DNA of 64,000 bases, taken from positions 36,607,485-36,671,484 of the forward strand of contig OY735211.1 of the NCBI GenBank assembly GCA_963457665.1, read 5' to 3'. The notes beneath the pieces were generated by a model. The model ran no database searches. It worked only from the letters and a program-made list of their open reading frames with translations, and had not been told where the DNA came from. Shown piece by piece: positions 46,717 through 59,828 of the stretch. The position numbers were made by a program, and so were the translations under genes. This DNA is from Thysanoteuthis rhombus. Its lineage: Eukaryota; Mollusca; Cephalopoda; Oegopsida; Thysanoteuthidae. Position 1 is the first letter of the stretch; each line of letters starts with the position of its first letter.

Positions 46717-47470
46717 TAATCATCTTGCGTGCAACCAATAAAATGTATTTGTCTTCTGGAGTGGCTGTTATTTGATAAATTTAAACTGGCGTATTTACAG
46801 CTTTCTTTTCAGTGAAAATTTATGGGCCATTAAATGTACGAAGATTTTGGACGATCGATGCAAAAAATTATCAGTTGGTGATAAAAGCATGAAATTTCCC
46901 ATAAAGTATTCTTTGATAAGTATAAATCATTTTTAGACATGGAAAATACTCAATCTGTCAGTCCATAGCAACTGTTGCTAACGAATTCATTTTCCCAAGT
47001 AGCTGCTCAAAAATCGGTGCTTTTAAATTTCTGCAACAAAAGGTTTCTCGACTTTTTTGAAGTATCAGGTGTAGTCAATGACAAAATAAAAGTCTACCAC
47101 AGTTTGCAGACTAGAAAGGTATAATTTTCAAGATGTCGCCCAAAAGCCTTATTACAGACATACTTCATAAGTTATGGATGCTTTTGTACAGCAGTACACA
47201 CAATATAGAATCCCCTTCCGCCAAATTTAATCACTTCAAAGCCGTGCAGTCAACCTTTCTGCAAAATTACTTGAAATTCATTGAAGATATTTTGTTGACA
47301 GACATGGGGGAATAAAGAAATGTATGAGGACACCCCTCCCCCCAAAACAGAATGAAAAAATCCCTCTTAATCACAAATATTTTCTACCCCCAAATTCAAT
47401 TCCCTTTTTCTCATCATGTGGCTTACTCTTCCACAAAATTTAAATGAAATTCGTTCTGAACTTTTGACGA
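46717..47470. other. Intergenic, nothing recognised
   Basis: AT-rich. Short ORFs without domain. Confidence 0.4.
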
Positions 47471-48240
47471 TATCGTGTGGGCAGACAGGGACGAATAGAG
47501 AAGTATACGAAAATAGCGCAAAAACATCTTTCAATCAAGAACAAATCCCTGAATCCGTCCCAAAATGTAATCACTTATTCCTTACAAAGCACCTTAAATT
47601 TCCACAAAACTTCATTCAAATCATTTCAGAACATCGAACCTTCTCGTTTCAAACCAAATGTTATGCCCAATTGCACAGATACCAACACCTCCCCTCTCAC
47701 TCCTAAAAAACTACCAAACACAGAACAAATTTTCACATTCTCCTCTTCAGTATCGAAATATAAACTGTAAAATTTTCTCTGTGAAAAAGATGGCTGTCGC
47801 CCGTCGAAATGCATCGAACTGCGCCCATGAAACAATTTTGAGGTGCAACACCTATCTCTTGAGTTTTTCACTTTACCCTCCAATGGTTATTTTCATCTGG
47901 ATTCTGTCGGATCACTTCACATCCACAATACAATCATATATGGCGTGGAACAACAGGAGCAAATAGCGAATTGTATGAAAAAAAAAAAACGAAAAAATAT
48001 CTCTCAATCAAAAACAAATTCCTCGATTTACCCCCAAAATGTAATCAATTCTTCTTTACGCCTTACTTACTTCCTTTAATTGAGAAAAACATGAGATATC
48101 GTATAGACGAACCGGAACGAATACACGAATGTTGGTCCGAAGAAAAAAAGTACAAAAACAAAACATAAAAACGTTAAAATATCTCTTAATCAAAAACGAA
48201 TTCTTTGATCAACCCTAAAATGTAATTACCTCCTCAGAAG
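47340..48240. repeat. Irregular long-period repeat
   Basis: A block like aaaatatctctcaatcaaaaacaaattc...cccaaaatgtaatca recurs at about 47520, 47995 and 48178, with an earlier variant near 47360 (aaatccctcttaatcac). The intervening segments (tatcgtgtggg / gagatatcgtatag, agaagtatacgaa / gaattgtatgaa) also match. The overlapping ORFs arise from this repeat. Confidence 0.6.
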
Positions 48241-49800
48241 AAGAGCAAATAGGTTTTCTTTGAGTCAGTTAATTATCATACTTGTAAAATATTGTGATGT
48301 GGAAATATTGAATACGTACTATTTTCAACACAAATCGTAGATGGTCATTTTTTGGCGTTTAATGGCCATTTTCAGCTTTATGCTGACCTTGGATCACCTA
48401 CTATGACATTATTAGCTGCTGGTAAACAGATGTCATACTTTTTATTAAAGTCACTCTTTTTAATGACACCACACCTCTTAATGACATCATCCCTCTTTCA
48501 TCCTATTTCAATCGTTGAACATAACTGAGACCGGCCGACAGACTTTAGATATGTGAGCACATCTTAAATACACACAAAAATATCTCCTAGTCCAGGCGAT
48601 CGGCGCAGAAATCTAATATTTTAAACATTCCTGTATTTGCTCCTGTCTGTTTATACGATGTCCCCGAACGTTCACAATGAATTTCAATTATATTTTGTGG
48701 AAGGGCTCGTTACATTGTAAGGGGGGGGGGGATAATATGTTGGATTATAAAATGAACGGTAACGTGAACTCAAAATACTAAAAAAAAAGAATTCGCTCTG
48801 TCAAACAGTCACCTAGAAAAATACTTTTTATTTACCTTTCTCTCAACCTTTTATTTCTCAAAATTTATGATTCTCCAATGTAAGAAAGTCGGTGAATATC
48901 TTTCTTTTACAAAACATTTTTAAAACACGATAATAAATTGTGAAAGAAAGATGAAATGTTTGCATGTACTTTTTTTTATTACCAAGTTTGTTTTTTTTTA
49001 TTGTATTAAACGAAAGACTCGAAACAGTCACGTTTAATTTATCAGTTTGTCAAATTGTAACAATTGAAGACTTGTGTTGGAAAGGGATTTGTAAAAGAGC
49101 GACTGATTCAAGATAAAGAAGAAAAAAAAATCAAAGACAGGAGGGAAGCGTTAAGTAAACATTTTTATTGCTAGGTGTTGTAAATCATTGATTTATTTTC
49201 CCCGATATACCGCCACTATAAAATTGTTGGACTTCATGAGGTCACGTGACTATGACTAACATAAGCTTCGATGATACAGGTATATGGTTCATCTTCATGA
49301 CTTTATGTTACACTGAGCCTAGAAAATGTTTTAGATAGGGGACATGGCATACGCTCCCTTCAAATGAGTCATTTGAAAACAGGTAAATTGTAGAGTCTAT
49401 AATTCAAGTACTTGAAAAATCTTTTCATATCCTTTCATACAATACTAGCCGGCAGGTTTTACTTCAAGGAATTTATAGTACTGCACAAATATTTGAGGCA
49501 GGTGCTATGACCCAGTGTCTGAGATTCATCGAGTTTGAGAAGCATTTCTAGTGACTATTTTTAATAATTTATAAATTTCAAGTGTTGTCAATAATTTTTT
49601 ATTCACTTCATATTCATTGAGAATGATATTTGTCGGACAAGTTGTCCAAGTTTTACGTTTAAATTCACCCATTTTTTATATTCATTGTCATCTATCAATG
49701 ACATGGCAAGTATTTTGAAATTCTCAATGTCGTCGTAAATTCGCTTAATGTTATACGCAATTTAGTAAACTTATTAATTTGGAAGTTTTTAAGAAATTTG
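48241..49800. other. Intergenic, nothing certain
   Basis: 48640-48720 has one piece of the ~165-bp repeat of gene B intron 2. Otherwise unremarkable. Confidence 0.4.
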
Positions 49801-49814
49801 AAATAATGTTCATT

Positions 49815-50125
49815 ACTTGGCGGCTAGTACAGCCGACCGTATCCGACGAAGATGTGTTTTTGCCACGAAAAGCCCCTCACAAGGCATCAACTACAGACAA
49901 CCATGGATTTTTGACAACAACTAGATAAAAAACTGTGGAAAATCAACCACAGCCAATATGAGACAATGGAATGTGAACGTTTCCATATGATCGACGGAAC
50001 GGACTCTCTCCGTTACCAAAAAAAAAAATACACCCATTCATCACCTGAAGACAGTACAACGGCCGAAACATTGTGTTGAAAAAAATGGAACAACATGAGG
50101 ACAAAAGTTCGCAAAAAAAATTTAC
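49815..50125. repeat. Possible terminal fragment of a retroelement
   Basis: Contains cacctgaagacagtacaacggccgaaacattgtg, a string type (GAAG...GCCGAAAC) common at the ends of Penelope-like or related elements in invertebrates. Similar strings occur at 55805-55850 and 60810-60840. No coding region attached. Confidence 0.3.
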
Positions 50126-51985
50126 ATAATTGTATTCATTTCATAAGAGTAATCTTGACATGATAATAGGCATATATGCTAATGATATGCAAATGGTTTG
50201 AGTGTCCGCTGTCCAATTCCTGACAAACCTTCATTACGGAATCAAAACGTAAACCGATGTACAATTTAGCGTAGTTTTGTATTTATGAGAGTAAACCATC
50301 TTTTACTGAGTAAGTTCATGCAGTATTTGACACAAAAATGTGAACTTAAGTAATATTCAGCATATTTAAGACTAAAAATATATATTTATTTTTATATCAA
50401 CATAGTATTAGCCATCTTTGTATTTGACAAAAAATGAAGTTACCTTTGCTTTTCAGTATCATTGTCATCCATTGGCTTCCCGTTTTTTTTTTGCACAAAC
50501 AGGGGTCAACTTCACGTTAAAATGAACCTTGTTAGCTGGGGTACCTGGCTTTGCCCCAGAAAATTACAAATCTAACAAAACTGGTAAGTAGATTAAATTT
50601 TATAGTGAATTCATGAAATCAAATAAAGCACAGGTCAGCATACGCCCCTGGGCAGACCAGTGCAGTCCAGCGCGCACCCTCAAACCAGCGCAAACTCTTC
50701 TAAAACCTCGAAACTGGGAATTCATGTGCTCATGTTTTGGCGTTAGCAGTTCGCACACCAAAGCATGCAATCGGATTTAAATTGTGCCAATGTTTCGTTG
50801 TTACGTTTGGGTCAAGATTAGGGTTTGGGTTTTCGCTCTAGTAAAACATGTTTTATTGTCAGGTTAGGGTTAGATTCCTTTGGGAAAAAAACCCCAAAGA
50901 GGCTTAAGCACTGAGAGAAAGAGAAATTCACATCTGGGGTTACCTAAAACAAATGAAAATCTGGATACGTTTAGCATTACAGCCAAATTGCAAACGGAGT
51001 CTCCTTTTATAAAACTTTTAGATTATTTCTCTCTCAAAAATGAAAAATTCTTGTGGAAGTTTGAAGGTCTAATAGATTGGAAACATATAAAATTGAAAGA
51101 AAAAAAAAGCAAAAGATTTATCTGTCAGGTCTAACTATGCTGATTCTATTTTCCTTATTTTTAAACACTGGTGTATTGTTGCTTTTATTGATTTAATTTA
51201 GAAGTAAAAGTAGTTTTTATGCGAGTGCAAACGGAGACCCTATCGGAGATTTCTTTTTGCAGAATTAGACCTAAAAATTTCTGTTGTAAGTAAACTGAGA
51301 CCATTTTTCTGTCTGTTGCGTAGTTCGCGATTTATAAGAGTACAAACATACTTTATTCACATCTAGTTTCATTTGACGAATGGATAGTAAGTGTCCAGTT
51401 TTGCATTATAGATAGATTATGAATAGAACTCCCCTCTAAAGCCTGATTTCCCCCCTTTATTTTTGCGAATTTCTTGCAGTTCAAATAGATTGAAAACATA
51501 CAAAATTGAAAGAGGAAGATTTAACTTTTTCCGTGGGAGTTTCAACAAGATCCGACGATAACATTTTCTGTGTTTCGATTATTGGATAACCATGACATTA
51601 GACAAAAAAAAAATGAATCTTTGAATAGAAGTTTGTGGAGTGGTGTAAAAAAATCTCCCCTCGATGATGCTGATAAAAATGTATGAATAATCTTGCAGAT
51701 AAAATGTAATAGTTTTAGAGAAAATCCCAAATGAAAATTAGAATTAGCCAAACTTTTTTAAAAAGCGTGAGCGCATAGAAATTGACAAATTTTTATTGTT
51801 CTAAAATTCGACCTAAAATGCGTGCTGTTGGAAAACTAATTTCAAATATGCCTTTGTTTCCCCTCTGTGTTGCGTAATTCACGACTTAGAAGAGCACACA
51901 CACGCACATATACTTTACTACTTACTACTCCTTAATTGTCATAACATGATACTCTAATCTTATGGTATTCTATATCCCAAATAAT
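50126..51985. other. Intergenic, nothing certain
   Basis: Degenerate TTAGGG-like tracts at 50815-50875. Two similar segments at 51030-51340 and 51480-51890 (attgaaagaaaaaaaagc / aattgaaagaggaagattt, ttgcgtagttcgcgattta / ttgcgtaattcacgactta) indicate an old tandem duplication of about 450 bp. Confidence 0.45.
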
Positions 51986-52399
51986 ACGATACTTTATAAC
52001 ATAAATACAAGCTGCTGCCCAGAGGTTCGGAAAATTCATGAGAAAACTTATCAACCCTAACACCAAATTTCCACCGACTCACTTGAAGAAGTTCTTCGAA
52101 GAAAACAGTGGAAACAAGGTATTAAGATACAGAACAGAAATAGTAGCGGCGAAAGTCCGTACTACATTCAGCTCATAGCACCATGCATGAGTCTCAAAGA
52201 TGGATCAAGTAGGATTCAGACTTCTCAACCCTTAAAAAATGTTGTTTCTGCTAGAGTTCAGTTTGGGCAAGTCACTCGACAGGAACGAAGGAACCAAGCA
52301 GTGATCAACTAAATTTTAATAGTTTCTGTTAGAACGTTTCACGCTCTTTAGCATATACAGCAATTCATTGGGATTTTGAAATCATTATATAGATTAGAC

Positions 52400-52975
52400 T
52401 GGTACTCACGTTGGTATTTATCTCTATCAAGAACAGTTCCCTGTTTTAAAAATGAATCGGGCTCTGGGATGGCAAGCCTTCGGCAAAGCAAGCTCAACTT
52501 TCAAAAACCAGACGATCCCAATAATCCTGAAGAGAAGAGTACGCAACCAATGCATTCTCCCGATAGTCACTTATGGAGCTGAAACAAGGAACCTAACCAA
52601 GAGACAGACCTACAAACTGAGAAGCATGCAATGTGCACATGAAAGAATCATGCTCAACCTCACATGGGGAGATCACAAGATAGCATAGTACATGAGGAAG
52701 AAAACAGGAGTCCGAGATATCATAGAAATTATCAAAAACTAAAATGACAATGGGCAGGCCATGTTGCAAGAATGAAAGACAACTGATGGACATCACGACT
52801 CACAAAATGGATTCCCAAAGATCACATGAGAATCGAGGATAACAGAACACAAGATGGAGAGATGAACTAGATAAATTCAGGAAATACTGGCTCTGATAGA
52901 GAAATGTAACGAATCCTGGGGAAGGTCTATGTCCAACGGCGGACGTTAAAAGATTGATGATGATGGACTCAGTGA
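52400..52975 (+). mobile_element. RTE-type LINE 3' fragment
   Basis: NRALGWQAFGKASSTFKNQT, IPIILKRRVRNQCILPIVTY, GAETRNLTKRQTYKLRSMQC, AHERIMLNLTWGDHKIA, then a stop and WRDELDKFRKYW and the tail ggggaaggtctatgtccaac. It is the same family and region as 36790-37200 and the reverse of 58600-59070. Confidence 0.8.
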
Positions 52976-52999
52976 TACGGGCTTATATCAGGTAGCATA

Positions 53000-53885
53000 A
53001 AAATTTTGATCACTGTATTGAGTGAAAATTTTATCTTCGATATTTTTCTTCAATTTTCGACATTAACTTTATTGAGCAACGTATCAACCACTTTGTTCCT
53101 CTCTCTTCTGCCATCTGTCCCCACCCATAACTTTTTATTTCGAGATCAAAGGAATGATTTATATGCCTTCCAAGTAACTGATTTTTTTTTCATCTTGAAC
53201 AACGCTATTTCAGCCACGAAGCCGAATTTTAAAAACAAAAAAAAAAAATGTTTTCTCAACTCATCAAGGAGAGTGTGTGCAAAAGATGTCAGGTTTTTAA
53301 TATGAATGGTTTGGGCAGAGAAGAATAGAGAAGAAAGAAAAGAAAAAAGAATTATAGTAAAGATTTAAAAACAGAAGGAAAAAGTAACAAAATCTAATTA
53401 AAGAATCTGTTTAGAGACATCAGATAATTCTATCTAACATCCATGACTTCCCCCCCTCTCTCTCTCTCGTTGATTGATGACTTAGGAATAGAATCTCTCT
53501 CTCTCTCTCTATTCTTTTCTTTCTCTATCCATCATTTAAAACTTTTCACTTTATAGTATGTTAGGTTAGGAAAAAAAAGTCAACTCAATAGTTTGACAAA
53601 ACTTGAGAGTTTGATAATAATTAGATCGTTTTTTTACTGTTGGATGAAATATAATTTAGGTTCAGTCGGTTGTGTACTTAGGCCTGGTTCAGACAGGCCA
53701 TCGAGTTATCGAGTTTAAGACAGCCTGTATGAAATTAGCGTAGCCGCTGCTTTGCTTTGGGTTCGACTTACCTCTTCCTGTGTAGCGATACAGCTAAGTA
53801 GATGAAAATCATGGTTGAACTATGCAACATAGAAACGAAATTACGAAACAAGTATTATCAATAACAACTGCAATTACAAAAGATT
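53000..53885. other. Intergenic, nothing recognised
   Basis: (CT)n-rich stretches at 53454-53510. No gene. Confidence 0.4.
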
Positions 53886-53889
53886 ATGA

Positions 53890-55655
53890 TAATTATCAAT
53901 TTCCCACCACTTGCTGGGTGGTTACCGCTGGAGGTTGAGTGACAGCAAGTCTCTTCAAGTCTTCAGCCCTCCTCTCCACACCCTCATAGTCCACAGCAAT
54001 ACTGTTACGGTTTCACACCAGTTGCACGATGGTCATCGCTAGAGGCTGAGTGACGATAAGTCACCCCAGGTCTTCAGCTTGCATCTCATCTCTCCCTCAC
54101 CTATCACATCAGTGCTGTGGTTTACGTCCCCGCAACCATTTGGGTGTTTTTTCGCCCCACTCCCCTTTTAGGGCACGGCTAACAGTTAGGGTCCTAGATC
54201 TTATACTTCTAGCACTTTCCTCGGTATCTGTGCAGTTCCTGGCAGTGCTGTGGTCTGTACGGTCTCAATCCTTACTTTTATCCCGAGTTCCTCCAGTGTC
54301 GCCCTCAGTGTCTCTAGGAGAGTTCTGAGTGTGCCAATTATTACTGTTATTACCCCGACTTTCATGTTCCATGCCTTCTTCAGTTCTCTAGCCAGATCTT
54401 GGTATTTTTCCAGTTTTTTCATTCTCTTTCCTTTTTACTCTATGGTCTGCAGTCATGGCCACATCTATTATTTGGCAGGTTTTCCTCTTCTTGTCTATGA
54501 TTACCAGGCCCGGTCTTCTCGCTTGGATGAGGTGGTCCGTTTGGATGTCGGAGTCTCGAAGTAATTTGTGGTTTCCATTCCGCAGGACTGTCTCAGTTTG
54601 TACTGGTACCACTTTTCCATATGATTAAATCCCATTCGTTTCCAGTGTATCCTCGTTGTTACTCTATTGTGTCTGTGTTTATACTCCTTCTGGGTGAGTT
54701 GACCACATTCACTGGTTGTGTGGTTTACGGTCTCCTTTCTTTCGCTGCACAGGCGGCATTTGCTGTTTGTCTGTGTTCTGTCGATTTTTGTTTTGATATA
54801 GTTTGTCCCGACGCATTTGTTTTCAGCTGCCATGATGAGCGATTCCGTTTCTCTCTTCAGGTTTCCTTTTCGTAGCCATGCCCATAATCTCTCGTCTGCT
54901 ACATCTTGTATCTGTCTTTTGAAATCTCAGTACAATTTTTTCTTTTCCCATTTTTCTTTCCTTGTTTAATGTGTTGTTTAATTGTTTTCTACTTTGTTTT
55001 TTGTTGCACAATTTCGTGCATTGTTCATGATGTCTTCGGTGTTTGTTTGCTTGTACCTTTCTAGATCTGCTTTAGCTCCCTGGACACAATCCTCTATGCT
55101 GATGAGCCCCTTGCCACCTTCTTTTCTCTTAACGTATAGTCTATCCGTGTTATCTCTGGGGTGTAAGGCTTTATACATTGTCATAAGTTTCCTTTGGAGT
55201 TCTTCCTTTGTCCATCCTAGGAATGGTCCTATGTATCTTTCTACCGATACAGCCCATGTGTTCATTCCTTTTATCAGATTCCCGCTGTTTAATTTGGTGT
55301 CTATTATTTTCCTTATCCCTCTAAAACATTCTCTCTTTATTTTCTCCTTCATTTCTTCCCATTTTATCGTGTCACATTCGAGAACTCTGAGGTGTTTGTA
55401 TCGGTCTCGTGCGGTCAGAGCTCTAATCTTGCTGTTGTCCAGAAGTTCGATTCCTTCAGTTATTGTAAGCCATCCTTTGTGCATTTCCATAATTGTACAT
55501 TTTTCTATTCAAAATTCCATCCCAATGTCATCACTGTTTTCTTTTACTTCGTTGAACAGCGTTTCGAGCTCTCCCTTGTTTTTTGCAAACAATTTTATAT
55601 CGTCCATGTACGTTATATGGTCGAGCTCTAATGTCCCTTCATATTTATAGGTAAA
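53890..55655 (-). mobile_element. Non-LTR retrotransposon (LINE) fragment with YMDD motif
   Basis: On the minus strand: YMDDIKLFAKNKGELETLFN (catalytic motif C of the reverse transcriptase, around 55575-55620), then RALTARDRYKHLRVLECDTI, NLIKGMNTWAVSVERYIGPF, DRLYVKRKEGGKGLISIEDC (55490-54980). After a frameshift come NYIKTKIDRTQTNSKCRLC and HTTSECGQL (zinc knuckle, 54833-54650), DIQTDHLIQARRPGLVIIDK, LARELKKAWNMKVGVI and IETVQTTALPGTAQI, then the 3' tracts to 53890. It is 5' truncated before motif C and has several frameshifts. Same family as 4560-6345. Confidence 0.85.
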
Positions 55656-55923
55656 AATAGACTCGGATAGGCCCCGAACAGTAACGGTAACTAATTTTCA
55701 TCGGTGCTTTTGATCGAAGAGAAAATACTTTTTGTCGATTTTTTTAGCTACCGGAACTTGATGCTCCAATCCCACGTGTATGTAAAAAGTATGCTTCTAA
55801 TTTACTTTCTGGTTTTTGAATAATGGATGAGAGGTTAAACGCCGAAACAATGGACTTTTATTTACTCTATTATCAGCTTCCAAGTAGTTAACTATCAAGT
55901 CTTAAATTTGAACGCTGCAGCCT

Positions 55924-56008
<85 letters not shown>
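55924..56008. repeat. (TA)n microsatellite
   Basis: About forty TA units. Confidence 0.95.
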
Positions 56009-56014
<6 letters not shown>

Positions 56015-56445
56015 GATTTGGATATTTGTTCGTATGCTTGTGTGCGCGCCTCTACTGAGAGAGCGAACAGAGAAGAAAGATGACCTGACAGAATAGAGTG
56101 GAAGTATTAATGAAGGAGTGGAAAAAAAACAGGCCGACTTGAATATCCACTTTTCAATTAAATCAGGCCAATTTCCCCTCCCTATGTGCCTGACAGCCCT
56201 GGATGAGAATGTTACTGAGTGAGTGGGCAACCATTTTTCAATTAGATCGATTTTTCAAATTTAGACGATGAAAATCTACGATAGCCGATGATATCTGATA
56301 ATATGATGTGTGGTAGAATTAGTCTGGGTTCTCAGTATATTGTTATTTTCCTTGATAAATTAGCTGAGAATGGAAAAATGTACGGTCGGCCTTGTTGGGT
56401 GAGATGTTAGTTATTTGGTCCCCAGCCAATGCCGGTTATCCCTGC

Positions 56446-56448
<3 letters not shown>
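56009..56448. other. Intergenic, nothing recognised
   Basis: Spacer between two microsatellites. Confidence 0.4.

Positions 56449-56531
<83 letters not shown>
56449..56531. repeat. (CA)n(TA)n compound microsatellite
   Basis: About twenty CA units followed by about twenty TA units. Confidence 0.95.
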
Positions 56532-56534
<3 letters not shown>

Positions 56535-57915
56535 TTTTCAACGATGAAGAAAGTGTCTTTAATAGCGCATTTGGACCTCCAGCCTAAGGGTAGGTATCTA
56601 ACCCGTAAGAAAGTCGTAGTCAGTGAAGTTCACTTCCGAAATCTGCGATTAATCGACTTACCCTTATGTCGTGACCTGTAAGGTTTTAAATGCTATAATG
56701 ACTTTAATCTGCTTTGCTAGATGAACGTTGTAGCGGTCCATATGATAAAATACAATGGTAAAAGCAGAGCTGACTCCACTGAACGTTAAACTTCGAATTT
56801 CGTTCGAGAAAAAGTCGATTGAGCCATTTATCTGCTCGAAAGGCCAATCTCACTTCTTCCATTTTAAACCAGAGGTGCAGTATGGCCAAGAATTAAAAGT
56901 ACAGAGAATGAAATTGGTGAGCCGATTTGGAACTCCGACAGAAAATCAATATTTTGTACTAATGCCCTTGGAAAAAGCATGAATCTCTCTCCTCCAAACT
57001 ATACGTAAAATACCGTAGCATAGGATGAGGTGAGTGATGACCCTTCATGTGCTTGTCACCTTTGAGTCTATTTCACATATCGCAAACGGGCAAACGGGCC
57101 GTGTAAGTAGTAAGTGTGGAGACCAAGCAGGGGCGGTTGAAGCTGTGGCACTACTTACTTGCTTTTTTTCATTTGGAAAACGAGTTAAGCCCAATGAATT
57201 TCTAATTATATGAATGACGTTCTGCTTCGAGAGGTATGAATAGGTTTGGTTAAAATAGATGCTTTGCTGGTTGTGTAAAGCAATCTGGGTCACATATCTT
57301 TTGCTACTGTATTTGATGGCGAATAAGATCACCTTTATTTCAGCTGGGTAAAATGAAAAAAAAAAATCACCAATATTTTTTCACACCTCCTCAATATTCA
57401 CCTTTCGACCCAAGAGACCTTGTGGTTTTTCACAAAATTGCTGTTATGACAACATATGTCGTGATGATAAGATAAAAAAAAATCTTTTTGTATAATAATA
57501 TTTTCTCCGTTTACATATCATATTTGAGCCAAAAGTGATTAGGGAAGGGTTTGGAAATGTATTGGAGGCCTATTATTGAACACTCCCCAAAGTGAGGTGA
57601 ATATCTCATTTCTGATGAGAAAAGGAACATCAATCAAATGAGTGCCATAGTCTAAATGCAATGGATACTTATTTCGCTTCGTTACTTTTGTTAGTTCTGA
57701 TTTACGAATTCATCTGCTGATTCAACTAGCTGAAAAGCCGTCCTACGAGTTGGATTTTCAGCTAGTTCCTACAGAATACCTAAATGGGACCTTTGATCAC
57801 AAAAAGAGATAAAAATTGTTTTTTTTGCGAGTATTCTAGACATCTGGCAACAATGTACCGTTTTGGTTACCTAGAAGTCACATACAGATAAACCGAACCA
57901 GTCTTTTACTATCGA
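56532..57915. other. Intergenic, nothing recognised
   Basis: The ORF at 56755-56982 has no domain and no splice context. A short inverted repeat (ttcaactagctgaaaagc / ttttcagctagtt) lies at 57720-57770. Confidence 0.35.
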
Positions 57916-57916
57916 G

Positions 57917-57958
<42 letters not shown>

Positions 57959-57959
57959 C
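57917..57959. repeat. (GATA)n microsatellite
   Basis: About ten GATA units, with an imperfect (CTA)n run following at 58001-58048. Confidence 0.93.
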
Positions 57960-58599
57960 ATCAGATCATTATTATCGAGAAAAATGCGGATGCAGACAAC
58001 ATACTACTACTACTACTACCACAACTACTACTACTACTGCTACTGCTGCTACTAATATTATATTTATTATCATTATTTTTTTTAACTTTAAAAAACTAAA
58101 AACATTCTCTGGGTCCCATCAGTACAAACAGAAAATATGGTGAGCACGAACGCAGGCAGACATAAAATCAGAATCCAGTTCAATTCCATACTTACGTTGT
58201 AAATCGATCCACCATTAAAAACTTCAAAAGTTTTGGAATTTTCGGAAATTACCTTACTAAAAACATGACTAGACACAAATTTTCATGGGGATGTATTGTG
58301 CAGTTTCTGGGGTTAAGCTGTCTCATACAGACGGTGAATCAAAGTATGATAATCATTCATTTTAAAATTTTGAAATTTCAAAATCATTGTTGCTTCAATT
58401 TCTATTGATGAACTTCTCTTTTCTGGGTACATTTAAAACCAGTACTTCTATATTCCTGAATCTCAATTTTGAATTTAGACGCTAAATTAAGACTACTGAC
58501 ATGCCTTATACCTGAGACTGGTGGCAGAAGTCAGTGTTCAAGCTAAGGTAAAAGCCTGGAACCTGACAGCTTTTTTTTTTTAAAGTCAGGCCGAATATA

Positions 58600-59070
58600 A
58601 TCATTATTTTTTTTGTCGTCTTTTGGACAAAGACCTTCTCTTGGATTCGCAACACCTTTCTATAGTGGATTTTCCGTCATCATCAGTCTTTTATTGTCCG
58701 TCGGTGGACACAGATCTTCCCCAGGATCCGCCACATTTTTCTATCATGGGCGTCGCAGAGACTTTTTTTCTGTATTTGTCTTGTATTTTCTGAATTTGTC
58801 TTGTTCATTTCGCATGTGATCTCTGGGAATCCATGTCGTGATGTCCATCGGTTGTCTGTCATTCTTGCAAAATGGCCTGTCCATTGCCATTTAATTCTTT
58901 TAATAGATCCTATGATGTCTCAGATTTCCGTTTTCTCCTTGATATACTGCACTGCCTTGTGATCTCTGCATGTAAGGTTGAGCATGATTCTCTCGTGTGC
59001 ACGCTGCATGCCTCTCAGTTTGCGGGTCTGTCTCTTGGTTAGGTTCCTTGTTCAGCTCGATAAGTGACTT
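58600..59070 (-). mobile_element. RTE-type LINE 3' fragment
   Basis: The minus strand carries the same tail as 36790-37200 and 52400-52975: reverse complements of gaagatctgtgtccaccga, of the MQRAHERIMLNLT segment (gcatgattctctcgtgtgcacgctgc) and of ttgcaaaatggcctgtccattg. Two copies of the final ggacaaagaccttctc block lie in tandem at 58617 and 58695. Confidence 0.75.
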
Positions 59071-59089
59071 TCAAATTCCCTCTGAATAG

Positions 59090-59275
59090 TTTTTTTTTTA
59101 CATAAAGAAAATATTTAAGGGGAATTAAAAAAAATTAAAACAATAGGGAGCAAATACTTAAATTGTCATCGCTCTAGCATCATTGATGCGATTTGTACGC
59201 CTGATACATTCATACATACCTACTCAAACCGAATTAAGACTGGAGAAACGTGTTTTGACAATTTCGGTGATAATT
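59090..59275 (+). repeat. Dispersed repeat, copy 3 of 3
   Basis: Shares tgatacattcatacatacct, ccgaattaagactggagaaa and gacaatttcggtg with 25200-25595 and 30060-30345. Confidence 0.4.
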
Positions 59276-59451
59276 TTAGTTTATCATTTACGATTCCTAG
59301 AAAGTTGCACAGTGCATTTGAGTGAAAAGTACCTCTATCAATGTAAATTGTGATGCTTGCAGTTTAAATCATGAAAAGAACGAACATGTTCGTGACTGAT
59401 AGGCTTTCGAGTTCATTTATTCAAATTTCTTTTTCACTGTATCCTGTTCAG

Positions 59452-59820
59452 TACGTGCTAACTGGGGACAATGGAATTAACTTAAAAGAAATAAGAAATG
59501 TTATCAACACGTAAGTATTTTTTCCTTCAATCAGAGTGGGCTACGACAATTATAAACGGGGTTATGAATTAATGCAAAACACCGTAGCATCATGTTCTTC
59601 CATCTTTGATCTACAATTGATTTCAGTAAGTTCCGGCACTCATTCAGTATACTGCACCTTGAAAATTGATAAGAAGCGGATTTTCAGTGCGCAAAAATTT
59701 ATGCAGGCGTTACAGAAAGCATTGAGGATGTTTTTGTATGATGCTGTTTATTACAAAAAAAAAATCATTTTTGATGCACAGATACTCCTGCACCAGGCAA
59801 ATAGGAAGTTGCTTGTTTGA
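59452..59820 (+). CDS. Exon-like ORF of unknown product (uncertain)
   Basis: A 3'-type splice acceptor (tttttcactgtatcctgttcag) precedes TAC GTG CTA ACT at 59452. That frame runs YVLTGDNGINLKEIRNVINT to 59510 and meets gtaagt. Only 24 nt later a second acceptor (ttttttccttcaatcag at 59534) precedes an open frame, VGYDNYKRGYELMQN...LLHQANRKLLV, to a stop at 59820. Joining the two keeps frame (NVINT-VGYDN). A 24-nt intron is too short for normal splicing, so either this is a coincidence, the first piece is a diverged alternative exon, or it is a pseudogene. No domain recognised. Confidence 0.25.
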
Positions 59821-59828
59821 ATGAAGCA

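Noticed and set aside
54982..55650. 222-codon plus-strand ORF
   Set aside because: It is the antisense shadow of the LINE reverse-transcriptase region, which reads sensibly on the minus strand.
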